From Omnitrophica bacterium GWA2_52_8 (GTDB lineage Bacteria; Omnitrophota; Omnitrophia; Omnitrophales; Aquincolibacteriaceae), in the NCBI GenBank assembly GCA_001804025.1, contig MHFC01000095.1, positions 1 through 10,273 of the forward strand: a stretch of 10,273 nt of DNA, in the 5' to 3' direction. A model generated the notes under the pieces. That model was not told the DNA's origin. It saw only the letters and a program-made list of their open reading frames with translations, and did not search any database. Shown piece after piece: positions 1-5,646 of this stretch (the stretch's first letter is position 1; each line of letters opens with the position of its first letter). Made by a program: the position numbers and the translations under genes.

Positions 1-115
1 TCGCCCTTTCGGGGCTGGGTTCTGGTTTTTTCATAAATTACAATTTACCAGATTCCCTCAACGGGGGTGCCTCTTTATGATTATCAGGCAGTGAAATATT
101 GCCTATCCCCTATGG
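1..115. other. Gene-free left edge
   Basis: I see no supportable gene here. Short reading frames in this stretch overlap the mobile element on its right and show no protein-like composition. There are only two weak dyads, AGGCA/TGCCT (86-90 with 100-104) and TCCC/GGGA (106-109 with 114-117). The sequence may be the edge of a neighbouring locus or old repeat debris. Confidence 0.5.
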
Positions 116-124
116 GAAGCACGC
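116..124. repeat. 9-bp target-site duplication, left of copy 1
   Basis: GAAGCACGC directly precedes the left terminal repeat and is repeated perfectly at 290-298, directly after the right terminal repeat. Confidence 0.85.
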
Positions 125-289
125 GGGTGCCTACCATTTGATGCAGTTTTTTTTCGGTCATTCCCGCATGTTTTTTCCGCCAAAGGCGGATCAGCCTCAG
201 GCTGAGGCGGGCAGCCACAATTTCGAAGATCTTCCGATAAAACCATTCGGATGACAGGAGGCAAGAACTGTATGAAGTGGTAGGCGCCC
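125..289 (-). mobile_element. Miniature inverted-repeat element, copy 1 (165 bp)
   Basis: This is a non-coding element bounded by imperfect 24-bp terminal inverted repeats. The left end (125-148) begins GGGTGCCTACCATTTGATGC, and the complement of the right end begins GGGCGCCTACCACTTCATAC; about 20 of 24 positions match. The 9 bases on either side, GAAGCACGC at 116-124 and 290-298, are a perfect direct repeat placed exactly at the element boundaries, as expected of a target-site duplication. The interior contains palindromes such as TCCGCC-AAA-GGCGGA. A second copy lies inverted at 5257-5499. No transposase is encoded, so movement would need an enzyme supplied in trans. The parent insertion-sequence family is not identified. 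Confidence 0.88.
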
Positions 290-298
290 GAAGCACGC
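290..298. repeat. 9-bp target-site duplication, right of copy 1
   Basis: GAAGCACGC is the partner of 116-124. The following bases to 345 are AT-rich and hold no gene, and I see no clear terminator hairpin for the minus-strand gene ending at 346. Confidence 0.85.
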
Positions 299-345
299 CG
301 CCGGCTGGCCATTTTGCAAAGGTTCTGTTATTATTTTTTATTTTT

Positions 346-3300
346 TTACAGCGTCTTGAGAATGGCCTTTAACTGCGGATCTTTTTTAACCTGCGGACTC
401 CGCGCCATGGCTTTGAGGATCATGGATTTGGCTTCTTTGTTCTTTCCTGCGCGGCCGTAAAGGCTTGCCAGCCCCAGGTACCCTTCGGGACGGTCCGGAA
501 CGTTCTCGATCAACGTTTCGTAGACTTTAGATGCATGCGCAAAATTTTTCTGTTCTTCAAAATACCTGGCGAGCTTTTCATAAACGGCCACAGAAAGCTT
601 ATAACGCCCGATGAAAAGGCCCGTAACCGCCATTTGCCGCTGCAAATCTCCCGTTTTAAAAACAGAATCGGCAAGACGGTTGAGAACATCAAAACTCTCC
701 TGCTTCCCGGCTATGAGCCCGTCATACAGGGCAGCGGCCTTGTCATACTGCCGGCTTTGAAAATAGGCTTCGCCGAGTGATTTTTTATACTCCTCGTTTT
801 CGGGGGCTAATTGGACTGCTGCCTCAAGTTCCTGGACGGCCAAGTCCCACTTCAGGCCCTTGGTATAAGTTAAACCAAGATAGTGCCGCGCCTCACCGAG
901 CGACGGATTTTTTTCGAGGGCTGACAGCAAGGCCGCAGCGGCTTCCTTATAATGTTCCTGCAGATAAAATAAAATCCCGACGTTGAGATTAAAGACCGCG
1001 TCTTGCGGATCAATCGCCTTGGCCTTCAACAGGGTCTTTTGGGCTTCGGCATAAAGCTTTTTATGGATATAAGCGTAGGTCAGGGAGTTCTGGAACTGCA
1101 GGTTCCGCTCCGCAGGCGGGTCCATGCCGGTCACCGGCAAATCGGACGCTTCGCGGAAAGCATTGAGAAAATCAAAGTTCTCTTTAGTATCTGTATGGTA
1201 AAGATAACGGGGCGCAGAAAATTCAAGATATGGATGATTGTCCCGGTTGATCCTGGCCCCGCCTGAAATTAATTTCAGCCCCTCATTGCCGATCCAAAAG
1301 GAAGACAAAACCCCCTCGGGCGTGCGGACTCCGTAGGGTTCGAAGTCCCTTCTGATTTCGGGATGCTCAAAAAGCCGTTTGAATTCCGTGAAGTCGATCT
1401 TGCCGCCTTCCTCGCGGCCGATCAGCATCAGGTCGGGGAAATAAGCCATCCACAGACTTGCCTCGGGAAACACGGCCTTAAAGGTGGCGATAATCATGCG
1501 CAGGTCTTCTTTCGACATGCTGTAGGCGTGCAGCCATTGGCAGACAACTCCGCCCGGCGCGAGCTTTTTCCTGAGGTTGCGGTAATGTTCATAGGAAAAC
1601 AAATTCGCCACGCCCGCCATCCAGGGATTGGAAGGCTCCGAAATAATCACGTCGTATTTCTGCTTCGTCATTAAAAGATAATTTCTGCCGTCATTAATAA
1701 TCACCCGCACCCTCGGGTCCTCCAGAACGTTCCGGTTCAAGTCCGGAAAGAAACGGGCCCCGTCGACAACCGCTTTTTCAATTTCGATGACATCGATTTT
1801 TTCAACCGGATGCGCGGCCACGGCCGCGGCCGTCGACCCGCTGCCAAGCCCGATAATCAGAGCGCTCTTGGCGCCGGGATTTAAAAAAAGCGGCAGGTGT
1901 CCCAGCAAAAACTGCGTAAACGCATCAAAGCCGTTGGAGGCGTCCACTTTTCCGTTCACCGCCAGCGATATATTGTCTTTCATCTTGATCACGTTGACCG
2001 TACCGCTGGCGCCTTCCTTATAAAACAGCGTCTCGCGTTCACCCATCGTGTTCCTGAATTGTTCGCGGCTCATCCCTTTGGCCTGGTACGGCTTCACCAT
2101 CGCGCCGCTCGTAATGAGGGATTTATCCCAGGAATGCACGCCGCGGGCGGTTACGGCAAGAAGCGCCAGCGACAGGCCGACGGCCGCAAGGGTCCGGACA
2201 CGGCGTCCGGACATCATGAGAAACGCCGCAATCCCCGTTCCGGTATTCAGCAGCACCCCGAGGATCAGCGTATTTTGAATCCCGATCCAGGGAATAATAA
2301 AGAAACCGGTGCTAAAAGCCCCCGCAATACTCCCGACGGTGTTGGCAAAATACGCCGTCCCGACTTCCTTTCCGATGCTGGAGGTGTGATGATAAATGTG
2401 CATGAAACATGAGAACATGGCTCCGATAAGCAGCGTGGGAAGAAACATCACCATGCCGCAAAGGAAAAACTTGCCGGTCTCGATCATCCAGACAGACCCC
2501 TTCGACATTTCATACAGCTTCACAAAGTAATAAGGCATTTCGTCAAAGTGATTGAGCCCGAGCAGTACAAAAAAAGCCGTCAGGATTTGAAAGGCCGCAA
2601 AGGTCGTCAACGAAACAGGGCGTTTTTGCGCATACTTGCTGAACAGGAAACTGCCGAGGGAGATCCCTGACAGATAAGTCGCCAGCATGACGGAAAACGC
2701 GTAAACCGAACTCCCAAGCACAATGGCAAGAATGCGCGTCCATGCGATTTCATAAATCATCGAAACAGAACCCGAAACGGCAAAAAAAACGAGCAGCGCC
2801 GCGTGGTAAGCCTTTTGGGACACCGTCACAACCGCTTTGTCCGCAGCCGGTTCCTCGACACTGTCCGGAGCAGGCGCTTGGTCCCTGTCCGCATTTTGCG
2901 CCAGATGACGGCAGCAGATCCAGGCTATGATTAAGTTGCACAGCCCTGCCAAATAGACGGTCTGCCACACACCAAAAAAATATAAAACAAAAAAACCGCT
3001 GGCCAAAACTCCGAAAACAGCCCCCAGGGTGTTCCAGGCATAGAGCAGCCCGACCGAATGCGCGATGTCTTTGCCGTCCCTGACAAAATATTTGCTCAAT
3101 ACGGGCAGTGTTCCGCCCATCAGAAATGTGGGAAAGAGAAGTGCCAAAAAAGACAGGAGAAATTTGAGCAGGCTGAAGTGAAAAAACGACGGCTCAAAAG
3201 CACGGTAATACTGGACATAAACAATTTCGATGAGCTTCCATAAAATGGGCGTCGCGAACGAATAAAGCGCGATGCCGCCTTCAAGCATCCCGTACCAGCG

Positions 3301-3576
3301 TACGGGATGCCTGGCCGCCGTCGTCTTTTTCCCAAAATAAAGCGCCCCCCAGCCCAGTCCGGCCATGAAGCTCGCGACAACCGTGCTGGCCGCAAAAGTC
3401 GTATTGCCGAAGATCAATCCCAGGACGCGCAGCCAAACCACCTGATAAATCAGGCCGCAGGCACCGGAAATGAAGAAAAAGGCAAATAAGAGCGCCCTGG
3501 CGTGCCGATCGAGTGAGAACGTGGAATTTGTCATGTGAGACATATAATACGAAAAACGTCCGTTTTGACGAATCAT
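346..3576 (-). CDS. Membrane protein with spermidine-synthase-like and TPR domains
   Basis: This 1076-residue protein has three parts. Residues about 27-480 form a polytopic membrane region in two related halves: the SG-(A/S)-x-x-x-x-IY-(Q/E) segment at 37-50 recurs at 268-281 with the same following helices. Residues about 510-790 are a spermidine-synthase-like Rossmann domain with the SAM-type loop GLGSGS (576-581), an acidic strand end near E598-E600, NDGRNY (628-633) and SEPSNPWMAG (646-655). Residues about 830-1065 are tandem TPR repeats. True aminopropyltransferases usually carry a catalytic Asp in a DSTDP-type motif; here the position reads SEPSNPW, so polyamine synthesis is doubtful. 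It probably acts at the inner membrane with the TPRs as a docking surface; the substrate is unknown. The start is uncertain: Met1 has only a distant purine tract (GAGAG), and Met12 or Met15 (3543, 3534) are alternatives. Confidence 0.85.
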   Translation of the reverse strand: MIRQNGRFSYYMSHMTNSTFSLDRHARALLFAFFFISGACGLIYQVVWLRVLGLIFGNTTFAASTVVASFMAGLGWGALYFGKKTTAARHPVRWYGMLEGGIALYSFATPILWKLIEIVYVQYYRAFEPSFFHFSLLKFLLSFLALLFPTFLMGGTLPVLSKYFVRDGKDIAHSVGLLYAWNTLGAVFGVLASGFFVLYFFGVWQTVYLAGLCNLIIAWICCRHLAQNADRDQAPAPDSVEEPAADKAVVTVSQKAYHAALLVFFAVSGSVSMIYEIAWTRILAIVLGSSVYAFSVMLATYLSGISLGSFLFSKYAQKRPVSLTTFAAFQILTAFFVLLGLNHFDEMPYYFVKLYEMSKGSVWMIETGKFFLCGMVMFLPTLLIGAMFSCFMHIYHHTSSIGKEVGTAYFANTVGSIAGAFSTGFFIIPWIGIQNTLILGVLLNTGTGIAAFLMMSGRRVRTLAAVGLSLALLAVTARGVHSWDKSLITSGAMVKPYQAKGMSREQFRNTMGERETLFYKEGASGTVNVIKMKDNISLAVNGKVDASNGFDAFTQFLLGHLPLFLNPGAKSALIIGLGSGSTAAAVAAHPVEKIDVIEIEKAVVDGARFFPDLNRNVLEDPRVRVIINDGRNYLLMTKQKYDVIISEPSNPWMAGVANLFSYEHYRNLRKKLAPGGVVCQWLHAYSMSKEDLRMIIATFKAVFPEASLWMAYFPDLMLIGREEGGKIDFTEFKRLFEHPEIRRDFEPYGVRTPEGVLSSFWIGNEGLKLISGGARINRDNHPYLEFSAPRYLYHTDTKENFDFLNAFREASDLPVTGMDPPAERNLQFQNSLTYAYIHKKLYAEAQKTLLKAKAIDPQDAVFNLNVGILFYLQEHYKEAAAALLSALEKNPSLGEARHYLGLTYTKGLKWDLAVQELEAAVQLAPENEEYKKSLGEAYFQSRQYDKAAALYDGLIAGKQESFDVLNRLADSVFKTGDLQRQMAVTGLFIGRYKLSVAVYEKLARYFEEQKNFAHASKVYETLIENVPDRPEGYLGLASLYGRAGKNKEAKSMILKAMARSPQVKKDPQLKAILKTL

Positions 3577-3592
3577 TTAGTCCGATTTTCTC
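3577..3592 (+). repeat. Possible remnant of the TTAGTCCGG hairpin repeat
   Basis: TTAGTCCGATTTTCTC differs by one base from the left arm of the hairpin repeats at 4453 and 5647. No matching right arm follows, so it is at most a fragment. It lies directly upstream of the first possible start codon of the minus-strand gene. Confidence 0.4.
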
Positions 3593-3647
3593 TCTTTTTA
3601 CTTGAGTCCATGCCGGAGATTTTCAGGATGCAATGTAAATTTCGGAG

Positions 3648-3656
3648 TGTTACAAT
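3648..3656 (+). promoter_or_regulatory. Extended -10 promoter for the 3707 gene
   Basis: TGTTACAAT fits an extended -10 element (TGn plus TACAAT). The -35 region is poor (TGCAAT at 3629-3634, 16-base spacer), as is common with extended -10 promoters. Transcription would begin near 3663, giving a leader of about 45 bases before the start codon. Confidence 0.5.
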
Positions 3657-3706
3657 ACTTTCCCGTCATATCGGTCACACGTTGCAACGCAAGGAAAGGG
3701 GGCATT

Positions 3707-4333
3707 ATGGCTTTGGAAGACTTCTATAGTAATTTTCATCTGCTTTTCCGCTGGCTCCATATTATCTCGGGAATTACCTGGGTCGGTTTGCTGTATTTTT
3801 TTAATTTCGTCAATATTCCCCTGCAGGGTGCTCTGGATGATAACGGGAAAAAAATAGTCAATCCCCAGCTCATGCCCCGCGCCCTTTTCTGGTTCCGCTG
3901 GGGGGCCATGTTTACCTTTTTAGCGGGCTGGGTCCTGTTTACGATCAAATACATGTACACGCCGGGCGCCGGCTTCGGCCCCACGTCCCTTTTTTCGGAT
4001 GAAAACGGCATTACGGGACGCGCCGCGTGGATTTTGATGGGGATGGCCTTCGGCACCATGATGTGGTTCAATGTATGGTTCGTCATCTGGCCCGCGCAGA
4101 AAAAAATCCTGCGTAAAACGGTCGCCGGCGATGAACTTACCCGAGTGCGCACGCTGGCAGCCAAGGCTTCCCGTGCCAATACGTTCATGTCCGGCCCAAT
4201 GCTTTTTGGAATGATCGGAGCCCCTAATTACGGTGCGGCTAACTGGGTCACGCTCCTGGTTGCCATCTCTATCGGCATGCTGGCCGCCAAAGGCGCGTAT
4301 ATGCTGTCAACAAAGGTGAGTACGAACGTATAG
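3707..4333 (+). CDS. Urate-oxidase-N-type (PuuD-like) integral membrane protein
   Basis: The protein has 208 residues and about five membrane segments (roughly 12-36, 57-80, 105-130, 158-173, 178-198). The N-terminal HLLFRWLHIISGITWVG pattern, with H11 and H18, is typical of the urate-oxidase N-terminal membrane domain family. In alphaproteobacterial PuuD this domain is followed by a cytochrome c domain. Here there is no CxxCH, indeed no cysteine at all, so it is the membrane domain alone. No purine-catabolism gene lies nearby; the neighbours are respiratory. A membrane redox or heme-associated role is more likely than urate oxidation, but this is inference. The start at 3707 follows a purine-rich ribosome site (AAGGAAAGGGGG, 3691-3702); an in-frame ATG at 3602 lacks one and precedes the predicted promoter. 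It is transcribed divergently from the 346-3576 gene and convergently with nuoI. Confidence 0.8.
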   Translation: MALEDFYSNFHLLFRWLHIISGITWVGLLYFFNFVNIPLQGALDDNGKKIVNPQLMPRALFWFRWGAMFTFLAGWVLFTIKYMYTPGAGFGPTSLFSDENGITGRAAWILMGMAFGTMMWFNVWFVIWPAQKKILRKTVAGDELTRVRTLAAKASRANTFMSGPMLFGMIGAPNYGAANWVTLLVAISIGMLAAKGAYMLSTKVSTNV

Positions 4334-4356
4334 TTCCAAATCCGCCGGGATCAATA

Positions 4357-4389
4357 AAAAACCCCGCTCTTAAAAAGAGCGGGGTTTTT
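4357..4389. terminator. Strong bidirectional intrinsic terminator
   Basis: A perfect 15-bp stem (4357-4371 with 4375-4389), core CCCCGCTCTT/AAGAGCGGGG, with a 3-base loop. It has T-runs on the plus strand and, read in complement, on the minus strand. It can end the 3707 gene and also the leftward nuoI transcript after it passes through the hairpin array. Confidence 0.9.
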
Positions 4390-4423
4390 ATTTTCGACGC
4401 AGACCGGATTAAAATGTTTGCGA

Positions 4424-4439
4424 GGCCCGGTAGCGGGCC
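4424..4439. repeat. GC-rich hairpin GGCCCG-GTAG-CGGGCC
   Basis: A 6-bp perfect GC stem with a 4-base loop, between the terminator and the main hairpin array. It would be part of the nuoI 3' transcript. Confidence 0.6.
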
Positions 4440-4452
4440 GGGCTGTCTTGAC

Positions 4453-4645
4453 TTAGTCCGGTTTTCTCATCGATTAGGTGAATCGATAAGAAAACCGCTT
4501 TGGACGCATGGGGTTGCATCCAAAGTTTTGCGCCCGCGTTTTAACAGGGCGCAAAAGACAACCCCTGTGGTACAAATGAAAAAGCCCATTTGCACCACAG
4601 CCTCCGCGAGGGCATTTCTCATGGGTGATGAGAAATGCGGGTTAG
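4453..4645 (-). repeat. Array of abutting hairpins after nuoI (repeat copy A)
   Basis: Five substantial stem-loops and one small one fill 4459-4638 almost without gaps: 4459-4497 (17 positions, one mismatch), 4498-4525 (11, one mismatch), 4526-4556 (10 bp perfect plus loop), 4565-4600 (14, one mismatch), 4601-4611 (4 bp), 4612-4638 (11 bp perfect). The only linker is 4557-4564. All three mismatches are C-A on the plus strand and hence G-U in minus-strand RNA, the strand of nuoI. The outer ends TTAGTCCGG... (from 4453) and ...GCGGGTTAG (to 4645) match the single hairpin at 5647-5697. The rightmost hairpin overlaps the end of nuoI. It is a candidate structured 3' UTR or a nested palindromic repeat; function unknown. 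Confidence 0.8.
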
Positions 4646-5179
4646 AACCAGGGTGTAATCGGGATTCGGATTCAGCAGCTCGCGAATATCCAGTTTCATT
4701 CCTTCGCGGCTGTAAGCTGAGATATTCAAAATCCGGGTGTCCATGCGTATCGCATCTTCGGGGCAAGCTTCCACGCAAAATCCGCAATAAACGCATTTGC
4801 CAAGGTCGATATCAAAACTTGCGGGTCTTTTTTCAATGGTCGGATCCGGATGCTCCTCGGCCACGATATAAATGCACCGTGCCGGGCACACGGTTTCGCA
4901 CATCATGCAGGCCACACAGCGCGGAGACCCGTCTTCTCTTTGTGTCAGGCGGTGGCGGGTGCGTGTCCGCGGCGCCACAGGCCTTTTGTGCTCCGGATAC
5001 ATAATGGTGACGGCAGCCTGAACGGCCTTGAACAACCCCAGTTTATGCATGGTATGAAAGAACATATTGCGCCAGAAATGGCCGCCCGTAATCATGACAC
5101 CCCGGATAATTTCCGGGATATAAATCATATGCCAGAAATTAAGCTTGGGTCTCTTGATAACTTTTGTCGTAATGGCCAT
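4619..5179 (-). CDS. nuoI: NADH-quinone oxidoreductase subunit I (NuoI)
   Basis: This 186-residue peripheral-arm subunit of respiratory complex I carries the two [4Fe-4S] clusters (N6a/N6b) that pass electrons toward the quinone site. Both ferredoxin-type motifs are present: C88-x2-C91-x2-C94-x3-C98-P and C129-x2-C132-x2-C135-x3-C139-P. Length is close to the family norm of about 180. The start at 5179 follows TAGGAGAA, a good ribosome site 8 bases away; an upstream in-frame ATG at 5224 precedes the predicted -10 box and is rejected. Unusually, nuoI is not next to nuoH: the CLC gene, ahpC and a mobile element intervene. It has its own promoter (5212-5240). The last residues (LTRISHHP) and the stop codon are encoded by hairpin-repeat sequence, so the C-terminus may have been rewritten by the repeat. 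Confidence 0.95.
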   Translation of the reverse strand: MAITTKVIKRPKLNFWHMIYIPEIIRGVMITGGHFWRNMFFHTMHKLGLFKAVQAAVTIMYPEHKRPVAPRTRTRHRLTQREDGSPRCVACMMCETVCPARCIYIVAEEHPDPTIEKRPASFDIDLGKCVYCGFCVEACPEDAIRMDTRILNISAYSREGMKLDIRELLNPNPDYTLVLTRISHHP

Positions 5180-5211
5180 GAGATTTATTCTCCTAAAACC
5201 GGAAGAGCGCC

Positions 5212-5240
5212 AATATAGCCTCAATCAGCCTTTGTTTCAA
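5212..5240 (-). promoter_or_regulatory. Sigma70-type promoter of nuoI
   Basis: Reading the minus strand, TTGAAA (5235-5240) and TATATT (5212-5217) are separated by exactly 17 bases. The expected transcription start is near 5205, about 26 bases before the nuoI start. The target duplication of the neighbouring mobile element begins 8 bases upstream of the -35 box, so the insertion just spared it. Confidence 0.7.
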
Positions 5241-5247
5241 CTGGTTT

Positions 5248-5256
5248 CCCTGGTCC
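5248..5256. repeat. 9-bp target-site duplication, left of copy 2
   Basis: CCCTGGTCC directly before the left end of the element; repeated perfectly at 5500-5508. Confidence 0.87.
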
Positions 5257-5499
5257 GGACGCCTACCACTTCATACAGTTCTTGCCTCTTGTCATCCGAA
5301 TGGTTTTATCGGAGATCTTCGAAATTGTGGCTGCCCGCCTCAGCCCGAGGCTGATCCCTGCCTGCAGCAGGCAGGCGCCTTTGGCGGAAAATACATGCGG
5401 GAATGAGGGCTTCATTGGCCCTCGCACTCTCCCGTGCTGGTTTAATGAAAAACCAGCCGGGAATGAAAAACAACGGCATCAATCAAATGGCAGGCACCC
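5257..5499 (+). mobile_element. Miniature inverted-repeat element, copy 2 (243 bp)
   Basis: This is the second copy of the element at 125-289, in the opposite orientation. The first ~105 bases match the complement of copy 1 with about five differences, sharing for example GCCTACCACTTCATACAGTT and TCGAAATTGTGGCTGCCCGC. Its ends (GGACGCCTACC and the complement of GGCAGGCACCC) are flanked by the perfect 9-bp repeat CCCTGGTCC. It is longer than copy 1 because of two insertions: a 19-base palindrome at 5357-5375 and a 60-base segment near 5407-5466 bounded by GGGAATGA direct repeats. It encodes no transposase and lies between the nuoI promoter and the ahpC regulatory region, where it fills much of the gene-free interval 5180-5757. 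Confidence 0.9.
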
Positions 5500-5508
5500 C
5501 CCTGGTCC
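5500..5508. repeat. 9-bp target-site duplication, right of copy 2
   Basis: CCCTGGTCC, partner of 5248-5256, directly after the terminal ...GGCACCC end of the element. Confidence 0.87.
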
Positions 5509-5513
5509 TTATT

Positions 5514-5569
5514 CAGAACTCGTGATGTTCAGAACTCGTGATTCAGAACTCGTGATCAGAACTCGTGAT
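5514..5569 (+). repeat. Four tandem copies of CAGAACTCGTGAT
   Basis: The exact 13-mer CAGAACTCGTGAT occurs at 5514-5526, 5530-5542, 5544-5556 and 5557-5569, with start-to-start spacing of 16, 14 and 13 bases. The array starts five bases after the target duplication of the mobile element, and its last base is the first base of the predicted ahpC -35 box. It could be a regulator-binding array or a recent slippage expansion. Confidence 0.9.
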
Positions 5570-5597
5570 GGACAGCACTGTTAACTCTGGCTATAAT
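5569..5597 (+). promoter_or_regulatory. Sigma70-type promoter of ahpC
   Basis: TGGACA (5569-5574) and a perfect TATAAT (5592-5597) are separated by 17 bases. Transcription would start near 5604, leaving a leader of about 150 bases before ahpC that contains the hairpin at 5656-5688. The tandem 13-mers abut the -35 box. Confidence 0.72.
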
Positions 5598-5646
5598 AAC
5601 TCCCAGAATTGTCCGGCGAATCCCCCTGCTGCAACTCAACGCATTA

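Noticed and set aside
84..312. Small minus-strand reading frames of about 70 residues at the left edge
   Set aside because: They are translations of the miniature element and have no protein-like features or ribosome site.
3602..3706. Upstream start for the urate-oxidase-N-type protein
   Set aside because: It would begin before the predicted -10 box and adds a non-homologous tail; the ATG at 3707 has a strong ribosome site.
4453..4645. Integron attC site or cassette array
   Set aside because: The ends resemble GTTAG/CTAAC, but the 7-base core rule (GTTRRRY / RYYYAAC) is not met at either end. There is no integrase, and the region between the ends holds hairpins rather than a gene cassette.
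4414..5004. 196-residue plus-strand reading frame over the hairpin array and nuoI
   Set aside because: It is antisense to well-supported nuoI, its first part translates hairpin repeats, and it has no ribosome site or recognisable domain.
5180..5224. Upstream start for nuoI
   Set aside because: It overlaps the predicted -10 region, and the ATG at 5179 has TAGGAGAA at the right distance and begins the family-like sequence.
116..5508. Composite transposon formed by the two inverted elements
   Set aside because: Each element has its own different 9-bp target duplication, so they inserted independently. A composite unit would show one duplication at the outer ends only.
5514..5569. CRISPR array
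   Set aside because: The repeats are 13 bases with 0-3 bases between them; there are no spacers, leader or cas genes.
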